A stretch of DNA of 45,252 bases from the IMG/VR virus record IMGVR_UViG_3300034358_000012, positions 1 through 45,252 of that record. One strand, given 5' to 3'. Positions 38,722-45,252 of this stretch are shown here, piece after piece (the stretch's first letter is position 1; each line of letters starts with the position of its first letter). A program made the translations under genes and the position numbers. This stretch comes from a virus. The notes beneath the pieces are model-generated. The model was not told where the DNA came from. It saw nothing but the letters and a program-made list of their open reading frames with translations, and did no database searches.

Positions 38722-40395
38722 TCAAAGGAAAAACATCTGATGCTTACGATGCGCCGCGGGCGGGTTAAGTGCCATCAGCGACACGGCGTTGAACAGCGCC
38801 ATCACCGGGTCAATCTTTGCCGAGCCGGAAGCCTGTTTGGTGATTAGGATCGAGTTTGCCCGGGGCTCAACGCGGCAGTTGCTTACCGCCCAGTTCATCA
38901 ACGGTTGCACTGCGTGCTCCATGTCACCGGCCGCTAAACGGCGTTCAGTCGTCTTTATAGCGCCGCCGAGCTTCCAGCCCTGGCTGATCCCGACGATCTT
39001 GTCTTCAGGGATATCGCGCGCTACCAGTTCGTCAAAGATCGCACCGATGCCGACCGGGTCGACGCCGATTTTGTCTAGTAGTCCCGATTCGTAAATCTGC
39101 TCAACGATGTCGCAAACTTCGGTCACGTCGTCGCCTATGCGCTTCACCATCACAAGGTCGCCGTTGTCACTGAAGTCCTGCATCTTGGATGCTTCTTTCA
39201 AGTTCCGCTGCAGCGCGGAAGGGTGCGCCCACGCTTTAGACCACGAGAGCCACTTACCGCCGCCAGTTAGGCGCCCCACGATCGACAGACCTAGCAAGTC
39301 GTCAAGGCCGCCGCCGTCGATCCCTACGTCGATCACTTCGCACATCTCAAGCATGAACGGCAATGTGATCCGTTCGTTGTTCTGCGCGAGCCAGTAATCC
39401 GCCGCCGCCCATCGGTCAGTGCGCAGCGCCATGCCGATTTCGATGTTCAGGTATTTTGACAGGACGATCAGCATTTCGTGAGGCCCGGTCTCCTTGGCCC
39501 GTCGAATCTCCCTCGCGATGAAGTCTATGCTCGCCGACTTCCCTAAGTTCGGGTTGGTCATATGGAAGTTAGCCGGGTCGAGATACGCTTCGCTTTCGAT
39601 CATCGACTTAGGGAATTCATACAGGATCGGCAGGAACTGAGGGTCGTCTATTTCACCGTCGCGCACTTTCCGAGCGTACATCAGCTTCGAGGCGAACACC
39701 CCTGCAGGCGGTTCGTCGGACTGAGTAGTCAGGTAGAGCACGAAACCCTCAGGACGCGAAGCCAGGCCGCCGGTCGCTTCCACGAGCATTTTTGCCGCGT
39801 TCGGGTTTTTACCGAAAAGGTGGATCTCATCGACCAGGATAACCGCAGCTTTCTTGCCGCCGACGGTGTTCGTGTCCGCCGCTACTACTTTCAACGTGGC
39901 GCCCGTGCCGAGGTGGGTAATGGTTCGGATGTGATCCTGAACCTGCATCATGCTGTCCAGGGTTGGATCTTTCTTCACCATGTCGCGGGCCGGGGCGAAG
40001 GCGTTATCGGCGACTTCCTTGGTCGGCGCCAGGATGATGAACTCTGCCGACTGCCTCCAGTTCAGTTTCAGCACTGTGAGCATGATGCTCGCCGCTTCTG
40101 TCGACTTGGCATTCTTCTTGCTGATCAGGACGAACGCTTCCCGGATTAGCTGAATGCCGGTCTCAGGGTCGTAGGCGCCGAAAACAGCGTTGGCGACATC
40201 TTCCGCCCATGTAGAACCGATGGCGCCGATCGTTTGTTGCCCGTCGCCCACGTCTACGATCTTGAGCTTATGGCGGAACTCTCTGGCTTCCCTAGCCGAC
40301 TCCGGAAACAGTGGCTCGAATGGAACGAGGCTGCGCCCTTCGATAATTCGCTGTTCCCAATCGGGGCAGGCAGTCGTATACGCAGGCGCTCCCAT
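38722..40395 (-). CDS. terL: Terminase large subunit
   Basis: A 557-residue protein of the HK97-type large terminases. Walker A is SKKNAKST (92-99), Walker B is VILVDE (185-190) with Glu190 as catalytic base; CEVIDVGIDGGGLDD starts the RNase H-like nuclease. It pumps DNA and cuts ends. Coupled to TerS (TGATG). With the HNH gene nearby, a cos-type cut is likely. Confidence 0.94.
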   Translation of the reverse strand: MGAPAYTTACPDWEQRIIEGRSLVPFEPLFPESAREAREFRHKLKIVDVGDGQQTIGAIGSTWAEDVANAVFGAYDPETGIQLIREAFVLISKKNAKSTEAASIMLTVLKLNWRQSAEFIILAPTKEVADNAFAPARDMVKKDPTLDSMMQVQDHIRTITHLGTGATLKVVAADTNTVGGKKAAVILVDEIHLFGKNPNAAKMLVEATGGLASRPEGFVLYLTTQSDEPPAGVFASKLMYARKVRDGEIDDPQFLPILYEFPKSMIESEAYLDPANFHMTNPNLGKSASIDFIAREIRRAKETGPHEMLIVLSKYLNIEIGMALRTDRWAAADYWLAQNNERITLPFMLEMCEVIDVGIDGGGLDDLLGLSIVGRLTGGGKWLSWSKAWAHPSALQRNLKEASKMQDFSDNGDLVMVKRIGDDVTEVCDIVEQIYESGLLDKIGVDPVGIGAIFDELVARDIPEDKIVGISQGWKLGGAIKTTERRLAAGDMEHAVQPLMNWAVSNCRVEPRANSILITKQASGSAKIDPVMALFNAVSLMALNPPAAHRKHQMFFL

Positions 40396-40868
40396 CAGTT
40401 AGGCACCGCTTTGAGAGCTGGCGGTTTACGAGTGGCGTAAACATCGGTACCGGCGGCGGTCTCTTTGGCTCCGTCGGCTTTCGTGGCCTTCTTGCCTTTC
40501 TCGCCGATCTTGGCGTGCTGGAAGGGGAGCAGAGTTTTTGCCGCTTCCATCCGGCGGCCAAGTGGAATACGCGGATTAGCGACCACGGCTTCCAGGAACT
40601 CAAGCGAATCTTCCGTTTTCGGCAGGTCGTCGATTGGCTCCTCTTCAGGCTCGGGTTCGGTATGCATGACCTTTGGGCCGGCAGCAGGTGCGCCAGGGGT
40701 TGAGATACCGATAGCTGCCAGTGCTTCCACGATTGCAGGTTTCTTGCGCAGACGCGCACCGGCCACGCGGGCGGTTTTCTCACTAAGGCCGGCAGCGATG
40801 GCCGCTTCCTCAGGCGTGGCGCCGCGTAGCGTGGCGGCGAGGAACTTTTCATCGGTTGCGTTGAGCAT
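40395..40868 (-). CDS. terS: Terminase small subunit
   Basis: A 157-residue protein: N-terminal HTH (GATPEEAAIAAGLSEKTARV), a middle linker rich in Pro/Glu and a C-terminal basic end (KKATKADGAKETAAG). It binds the packaging start and recruits TerL. The repeats upstream (41014-41114) are candidate binding sites. Confidence 0.88.
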   Translation of the reverse strand: MLNATDEKFLAATLRGATPEEAAIAAGLSEKTARVAGARLRKKPAIVEALAAIGISTPGAPAAGPKVMHTEPEPEEEPIDDLPKTEDSLEFLEAVVANPRIPLGRRMEAAKTLLPFQHAKIGEKGKKATKADGAKETAAGTDVYATRKPPALKAVPN

Positions 40869-41226
40869 TGTTACACCTCGTGTTTCGGTTGTTCAAAGCG
40901 TAACACGGTCAACAGGAGGGCTGTAGGGGAATTAAATCTCTAAAAGGGGTCGGCGCGATCAGGCTTCCCGGAAGGGGTGTAGCACGTCACTACCCCCCGG
41001 TAGTGCGAATTTCTCTCATTTGACCCCCATTTTGCACCGAAATGGTGCGAGAATCGTTCTCATTTGACCGTTCGTCGCCTTTTTGCATCGATTTTCGATC
41101 GAATCATTCTCATTCAGGTCGGGTTGGCACGATAGATGCAACGTCGAACGCGCATTCAGCACGCCGACGGATGGTCATTGCGGGGTTGGTGGATCGATGG
41201 TATGGCGAACGCGCAACCGGTGCGGA
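40869..41226. other. Candidate cos/packaging region with repeats
   Basis: The 358 bases between TerS and HNH hold no gene. Features: a hairpin CACTACC-CCCC-GGTAGTG (40988-41005), an exact 12-base direct repeat TCTCATTTGACC at 41014 and 41058, the related GAATCRTTCTCATT at 41051 and 41101, small palindromes GCACC-GAAAT-GGTGC and ATCGA-TTT-TCGAT between them, and a copy of the promoter box ACCGTTCGTC at 41067. Such repeats next to terminase fit a cosB/pac binding cluster. Confidence 0.5.
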
Positions 41227-41577
41227 TCAGCCTAGACGCGCAGCGCCTACACCTTCGGCTGCGGTTTTCGCACTATGACACGGTCCACAAAGCGGTTGCC
41301 AGTTTCCCTCTGAATCCCAGAACATCTTCATGTCGCCTCGATGATCGACGATGTGGTCGACCACGTTGGCTGCCGTCACCTTGCCCTGCGCCTCACACAT
41401 CCTGCAGAGCGGATGCTTAGCCAGGTAGGCGAGGCGCGCACGCTGCCACTTCCCACCGTACCCACGTTGTGCCGTGGTCAACCCTTCGCGCCATGCGTCA
41501 GGGTTCAGCATCTGCACAGTCTGCGTGCTGACCTCCTTGGCGCGTGTGGGCTGCATGGTGACCCTAGACTTACTCAC
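41227..41577 (-). CDS. HNH endonuclease, packaging-associated
   Basis: A 116-residue protein; HPLCRMCEAQG, VVDHIVDHRGD and LCGPCHSAKT are the zinc and HNH motifs. In HK97-like phages the HNH protein next to the terminase is needed for cos cutting and packaging. The GTG at 41577 overlaps the gene before it; an ATG at 41556 with AGGG upstream is an alternative start. Confidence 0.88.
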   Translation of the reverse strand: MSKSRVTMQPTRAKEVSTQTVQMLNPDAWREGLTTAQRGYGGKWQRARLAYLAKHPLCRMCEAQGKVTAANVVDHIVDHRGDMKMFWDSEGNWQPLCGPCHSAKTAAEGVGAARLG

Positions 41578-41917
41578 CTCGGCGCATCCCGGTGTTCCCG
41601 TCCAGTACGAGTGGTCTGCTGTTCAACCCTGTCGACCTAGCGTTAAGAGCCTGTGGTGCGATCTGAGCCTCGCTAATCTCGGGTGGCTCTCCTTGCTTGA
41701 CCAGTGCCTCTAACGCCGCACAGATGCGCTCCAGCAAAGCCGAGGAGCCCATCTGCAGTTCTACGTCTACCCCAAACGGGAGAACCATAGGCTCGACGCC
41801 CAGGGTATCAGCTGTCGGGCGGATGACTTCCGTCAGATCGGCGATCACCTTGCCCGACGCGCTGGTCGACAGCTTGAGTACCAGTAATCCGTTGCTTGAG
41901 TTCTTCGAATCGTTCAT
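41570..41917 (-). CDS. Hypothetical protein before HNH
   Basis: A 115-residue protein, probable beta-strands in the first half (LLVLKLSTSASGKVIADL) and a helix (SALLERICAALEALVKQ) in the middle. It overlaps the HNH gene by eight bases. No family recognised. Downstream of the iteron region. Confidence 0.55.
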   Translation of the reverse strand: MNDSKNSSNGLLVLKLSTSASGKVIADLTEVIRPTADTLGVEPMVLPFGVDVELQMGSSALLERICAALEALVKQGEPPEISEAQIAPQALNARSTGLNSRPLVLDGNTGMRRGE

Positions 41918-42067
41918 TGGCTAAGTCCAGTAGTCGTTTAAGTTTTGCCCGTCGCCGGGCACAGGCTGCACATGGCATTTCATTTCTCCGCTGATGTGCG
42001 ATCAGCGTACCCGAGAACCAGCAACCAGTGAACAGCGGATCGGCCAGGGGTCGTTATCTTCATTACG

Positions 42068-42302
42068 CGCAATTCTTGCGGGTTTATGTAATCTGCATTT
42101 CTTGCGTCTTTAGCTATTAGTATTTGAATCTGTAAAAAGCAACGCATTCACCTCGGTACAGTGGTACGGTACGGACGGTTTATATAACCTTACCGTACCA
42201 ACCGTACCAGTACCTTGACCTCCCGGTACGGTACTGTTTGACCCAAAACGTACCAACCGTACCAACCGTACCAACCGTACCAGTGAATGCGCAATTCTTA
42301 CG
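42068..42302. repeat. Three CGCAATTCTTGCG-like sites flanking the iterons
   Basis: CGCAATTCTTGCG at 42068-42080, TGCATTTCTTGCG at 42094-42106 and CGCAATTCTTACG at 42290-42302, all in the same direction and with partial dyad symmetry (GCAA...TTGC). Two sit before and one after the iteron cluster. They may bind a replication or regulatory protein. Confidence 0.5.
42152..42284. repeat. Iteron-like CGTACC repeat cluster, candidate replication origin
   Basis: Four head-to-tail nonamers CGTACCAAC (last one CGTACCAGT) fill 42249-42284, two more lie at 42194-42211, and the inverse GGTACGGTAC occurs at 42163-42172 and 42225-42234. An AT-rich TTTATATAA (42179-42187) lies inside. The cluster sits in 380 non-coding bases directly after the primase-helicase gene. 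The dense repeats plus an AT-rich box resemble an origin with initiator sites. Confidence 0.6.
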
Positions 42303-44337
42303 CATCGTCACTCACGACGGTGTATGTCTCTTCTCCGTTGAATCCGTCTTTTTCTACGCGTTTGTCGGTAATGAGGCTAGCCAGTGCCGCGGAGAATTGC
42401 CGTGGCCGAGGATCTTTTGCCTTGTCCCCTCGTGTCAGCTTGCTTTCGACCAGTTTCCAGAGAGCGCTATGGGGCACCGGGGCACCGTCGAATGACAACA
42501 ACTCGTGTAGCGACGCCAGAACGATCTTCTTGTTGGCGCCCTTAACGCCTGTTTCAGCCTCTGAAACCTTGCCGCGAGCGTTGTATTGCACAACGCAGCT
42601 AGAGATATCGTCACCACGCGAATCTGTCCCTAGAACCACCGTAGCTAACGTGAACCCCTGGATGAACCCGGTTTCCCCGTCCTTCATCTTGGTCACTTCG
42701 ACGTGCCGTGCGTTCTCGTTATTGACCACTTCAAGCTCCACGTCAGCGGCTGCCTTAAGACCCGACCAACCGCGAGCGCCACGACTCGAGTCCTTACCAA
42801 CGTGGTGTACCAAAAGGATCATAGAATCGTGAGGGGCGCGGATCAGCCGGCAATTAGCCAACGCATCGCCCATGTGCTCGCCGCTGTTCTCATTAGCGCC
42901 AGGCGTCACCTGGGCGAACGTATCGAGGACGATCAAATCGAACGGGCCGAGGGCCGTTACGTCTTCGACCAACTTAGCGACACTTGTAGCATCCGTGAGG
43001 TTAGGGATCAGCCGATGGATGATCTGCATAGGGAATTCGGCCGGGTCTAGGCCATGGAACTCACAGTAAGCTCTACCACGCTTACGAAAGCCTCTTGAGC
43101 CTTCCGCAGCGACGTATAGGACGCGACCAGCCTGAACCCAACGACCGTTCCACTCAACGCCACGCGCGATCGCCAAGCACATGTCCAAGGCCAGAAACGA
43201 TTTGCCGGAGCCCGAGGCGCCGAATAACATTCCCATATCGGCTCTAGGCAGGAAGCCTTCAATGAACCAATCCTCTTCTTCTATTTCAGCCGCGATGAAG
43301 TCCGCGAACGAGCACAGACCGAAGTGGCCTTTATCCGGTTGAGGAGGCAACGACAGAGCCGGATTGTTCTTAGGAATGCTCCACGTCTTGCCTTGGGCCT
43401 TGGCGCCTTCCTGCGCTTGCTTGAAGTAGGAGACGATGCGGATTGCATTCTCTTTAGTTGAGTCAAAGCCTTCCCAACGATGTTCGAAGTATTGCGTGCC
43501 AGGGTAGCCGTTACCCTCGGCGCTCCACTCGTCCCAAAGCGCGCACCCTTCCGGCGAACCTTCAGTCTCATGGTGTAGGGCAGCGCCGAGGTCGTGCCAT
43601 TCCTTATTGCCCATGTTCGGATCGAGGTACGTCAGCATTTCGCGCAACTGCTCGGTAGACATGCCAACGCGCGGGCCGGACATCGTAAACACTTCGTACT
43701 CGCCGGATGATGGGGCCTTCTCTTTAGGCGCAGCAGGTCCGAAACGCTTCTCGATATGTTCAAGCAAAGCGCGGGTAGGCTTTCCGACCGTATTCTCATC
43801 GCCGAATAGCTTGGTGTTCTCTGTGACGTTCCCGGTGAAGGTAACGAAGCCGGTGCCGTTGAACAGCTCTAGACCGTATTCCCAATCTTCGTGGTGCGCT
43901 TGCCGGCCATTGCCAACTTCGCCGGATACGAAAGCGCGAACGCCTGTACCTGACGGGCTGATCTCGGCGTACGTCCCGTCGATCATCTGCGCCACTTCTG
44001 CATCTATCTCAGGTTTTCCGTCGGCGCCGATAATTACGCACCGGTCAAAATCTAGAGCGGTAACTGGCGAGCCTTTGATCATGGCCAGGCCTACACCCCA
44101 TTCCGGGCCTTTCTTAGCCGCAGCCGCCTTTGCTTCCGAGAAGCCTACTAACTGGCGGATGTCGTCCGGGGTGTTCTGTTTGCCGCGAGTTCTGCCGCTC
44201 CATGCGTAGTACGGCATCTTGCGAGGCTTAGGCCCGTGTGGATTGTTTTCTAGCCGCCAGATAAGCCACTGCTTCAGCTCACGTATGACGGCTGGCGCCT
44301 GGACGCTTTCAATGTCGGTTGATGTCTTAGGTTCCAC
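42298..44337 (-). CDS. Primase-helicase (prim-pol, PriCT-2, RepA-like ATPase)
   Basis: A 679-residue protein. Residues about 20-190 form a primase-polymerase domain (TALDFDRC, 93-100, with two metal-binding Asp; EISPSGTGVRAF, 125-136). Residues about 229-292 (LREMLTYLDPNMGNKEWHDL) match PriCT-2. From 360 a RepA/DnaB-type ATPase follows: Walker A GASGSGKS (373-380), Walker B FDLIVLDTF (466-474). It should load at the origin, unwind and prime. The iteron cluster lies directly after its stop codon. Confidence 0.9.
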   Translation of the reverse strand: MEPKTSTDIESVQAPAVIRELKQWLIWRLENNPHGPKPRKMPYYAWSGRTRGKQNTPDDIRQLVGFSEAKAAAAKKGPEWGVGLAMIKGSPVTALDFDRCVIIGADGKPEIDAEVAQMIDGTYAEISPSGTGVRAFVSGEVGNGRQAHHEDWEYGLELFNGTGFVTFTGNVTENTKLFGDENTVGKPTRALLEHIEKRFGPAAPKEKAPSSGEYEVFTMSGPRVGMSTEQLREMLTYLDPNMGNKEWHDLGAALHHETEGSPEGCALWDEWSAEGNGYPGTQYFEHRWEGFDSTKENAIRIVSYFKQAQEGAKAQGKTWSIPKNNPALSLPPQPDKGHFGLCSFADFIAAEIEEEDWFIEGFLPRADMGMLFGASGSGKSFLALDMCLAIARGVEWNGRWVQAGRVLYVAAEGSRGFRKRGRAYCEFHGLDPAEFPMQIIHRLIPNLTDATSVAKLVEDVTALGPFDLIVLDTFAQVTPGANENSGEHMGDALANCRLIRAPHDSMILLVHHVGKDSSRGARGWSGLKAAADVELEVVNNENARHVEVTKMKDGETGFIQGFTLATVVLGTDSRGDDISSCVVQYNARGKVSEAETGVKGANKKIVLASLHELLSFDGAPVPHSALWKLVESKLTRGDKAKDPRPRQFSAALASLITDKRVEKDGFNGEETYTVVSDDA

Positions 44338-44340
44338 GGC

Positions 44341-44568
44341 TTAGCCCTCAACAGGAGCGATAAGGGCCAAGTACTTAGGATTTAGCAGCCTGGCGCGTGG
44401 AACGCCGGACATTGATTCGACCTGCGCTACGTGGGGCACCGGAACCCACCCGCGCTTAACCCAACGGGAAACTGCTTGCTGGGAAAGCCCTAGCCGCTTG
44501 GCCAAGGCACCCTGGCCGCCGGCCGCCACGATAGCGTCCGCTATTCCGGTCGTAAATTGCTCTGACAT
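44341..44568 (-). CDS. Cro-like HTH regulator
   Basis: A 75-residue protein. GALAKRLGLSQQAVSRWVK is the helix-turn-helix; the tail SGVPRARLLNPKY also ends the repressor-like protein at 12-533. The ATG at 44568 has AGGAG seven bases upstream, preferred to a GTG two codons earlier. It lies at the head of the late/replication strand, three bases before the primase gene, and divergent from the pentapeptide gene. Likely binds an operator in the 44,575-44,668 gap. Confidence 0.82.
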   Translation of the reverse strand: MSEQFTTGIADAIVAAGGQGALAKRLGLSQQAVSRWVKRGWVPVPHVAQVESMSGVPRARLLNPKYLALIAPVEG

Positions 44569-44574
44569 TTTCAC

Positions 44575-44668
44575 GCTCCTCTGTTTTCGATTGGTCGAGC
44601 ATACACTTGCTCACTACGTATTTCTACATTATGTTGTATACGAACCTAAACAGCCGACGAGGCGAGAA
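44575..44668. promoter_or_regulatory. Divergent control region between Cro-like and pentapeptide genes
   Basis: This gap must hold two opposite promoters. Visible are GAGCA...TGCTC (44597-44612, inverted), GTATTTC...GTTGTATAC and, at 44643, AACCTAAA, whose inverse TTTAGGTT occurs in the other control gap at 580-587. GTTGTATA also resembles the -10 region of P1-P3. Exact promoters cannot be fixed. Confidence 0.4.
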
Positions 44669-45127
44669 ATGATCCAGTACACGAAAGAAGAGATTGAAGC
44701 GATGCTTGAGAAGCACGCAATGCACTTGCGGCGTGATGACGAAGCAGAGAAATACGACTACCGAGATACAGAAGCGCTGGGGGATTTTCCGCTAGGTGAG
44801 AAGGCAGACTTTCGATATTGCCTTCTAGACGGCTTCGATTTCAGCCATAGAGATTTGCGTGGTATCGACTTCAGATACGCTAGCCTACGCGGTGCCAAAT
44901 TCTGCTATGCGAATCTTCACAGCAGCAACATGCATTCGGCAAATCTGCTGAAGACCGACTTTCTCTACGCAGTTTTAGATTTTGCGAATATGTGGTCCTG
45001 CAACGCGAGAAGGGCGGATTTCAGGTACACAGAAATGCACGGAACTGACTTGGAATCAGCGTGCATAGACGGGGCGAATTTCGAGTTCGCCAATATGGCT
45101 CATAACCGGATCAAAGACCCGGTTTGA
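44669..45127 (+). CDS. Pentapeptide-repeat protein
   Basis: A 152-residue protein with about twenty unbroken pentapeptides from residue 46 to 145 (ADFRY CLLDG FDFSH RDLRG and so on), with Leu, Phe or Met at the central site. Such repeats form a right-handed quadrilateral beta-helix that mimics DNA. Known members (MfpA, Qnr) bind DNA gyrase. The first 45 residues are charged helices. The ATG follows GAGGCGAG. Placed in the control region, it could alter gyrase or a DNA-binding host factor early in infection; inferred. Confidence 0.85.
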   Translation: MIQYTKEEIEAMLEKHAMHLRRDDEAEKYDYRDTEALGDFPLGEKADFRYCLLDGFDFSHRDLRGIDFRYASLRGAKFCYANLHSSNMHSANLLKTDFLYAVLDFANMWSCNARRADFRYTEMHGTDLESACIDGANFEFANMAHNRIKDPV

Positions 45128-45252
45128 CGTTGTCCCTCAAGCCTGTTCTGAGAAATCCGGAGAAGCCAAAACCGATGCGTATTTCGGATTCATCAGATCG
45201 GCACGAGGGATCCCGTAAAGAGATTCGAATTCAGGGATACGGTTCAGAGGTA
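45126..45252. repeat. Terminal direct repeat, right copy
   Basis: Identical to bases 1-127. Its first two bases complete the pentapeptide stop codon. It includes a partial second copy of the repressor-like gene end (45137-45252), which is not a separate gene. Confidence 0.95.

Noticed and set aside
42152-42284. Possible CRISPR array
   Set aside because: The repeats are nine bases long and adjoin each other without spacers, so this is an iteron cluster, not a CRISPR.
42238-42495. Plus-strand frame reading VPTVPTVPTVP
   Set aside because: The repeat peptide is only a translation of the iteron nonamers; the frame then runs antisense to the primase-helicase.
44498-44668. Longer start for the pentapeptide-repeat protein
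   Set aside because: It would cross the Cro-like gene and the divergent control region; the ATG at 44669 has a good ribosome-binding site and begins the natural helical part.

Overview
The window is a complete, circularly closed genome of a tailed, long-tailed (siphovirus-type) phage. The last 127 bases repeat the first 127 exactly, which is what an assembler leaves when it closes a circle, so the unit genome is about 45,125 bp. The host is most likely a gammaproteobacterium, probably Pseudomonas (inference). The grounds are the lipoprotein and spanin signals, the tail-fibre adaptor type and the general look of the proteins; nothing in the window names the host directly. No integrase, recombinase, partition system or CRISPR array was seen.

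Layout. Two blocks face each other. The early/replication block runs on the plus strand from about 0.6 to 16.6 kb and the late block runs on the minus strand from about 44.6 down to 16.6 kb; they meet tail to tail at 16,569-16,580. The control region spans the circle junction: a Cro-like regulator (minus, 44,341-44,568), a divergent pentapeptide-repeat protein (plus, 44,669-45,127) and a larger repressor-like protein (minus, 12-533) whose C-terminal HTH domain is clearly related to the Cro-like protein. The first 5 kb of the early block hold a lipoprotein and about twenty very small, overlapping genes. Many of these are cysteine-rich mini-proteins, and one CsrA/RsmA-like gene is broken by a frameshift. 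Next comes a replication/recombination module: a DUF2800 nuclease, a DUF2815 (Enc34-type) ssDNA-binding protein, a small beta-clamp-like protein, a family A DNA polymerase split into two genes, a VRR-NUC nuclease, an SNF2-type helicase and a DUF3310 protein.

The polymerase is the most striking feature. Its 3'-5' exonuclease/thumb part (9,909-10,982) and its palm/fingers part (12,134-13,126) are separated by a cytosine-5 DNA methyltransferase gene. That methyltransferase gene itself carries a second long reading frame, with its own ribosome-binding site, across most of its length. Near-identical start/stop overlaps lie at both borders.

The late block reads, in transcription order (high to low coordinates): primase-helicase, an iteron-like repeat cluster (candidate origin), a small protein, an HNH nuclease, a candidate cos/packaging region with repeats, TerS, TerL, a fused prohead protease-major capsid protein, a small protein with an E3-binding-like domain, portal, a repeat-bearing virion protein and head-completion proteins. 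An accessory cassette follows (MptE-like Rossmann protein, a 480-bp non-coding stretch with a tRNA-like hairpin and a terminator, a glycosyltransferase-9-like protein and a SAM methyltransferase). After it come the tail genes (gp10-like, DUF3168, tail tube, the G/GT chaperone pair with a lambda-type slippery site, tape measure, tail tip proteins, and two receptor-binding proteins that share one N-terminal adaptor). Two holin-like proteins, a GH19 endolysin and an Rz/Rz1 spanin pair with Rz1 embedded inside Rz finish the block.

Three plus-strand early promoters share an upstream ten-base box at a fixed distance from the -10 element, suggesting a phage-specific or activator-dependent promoter class.
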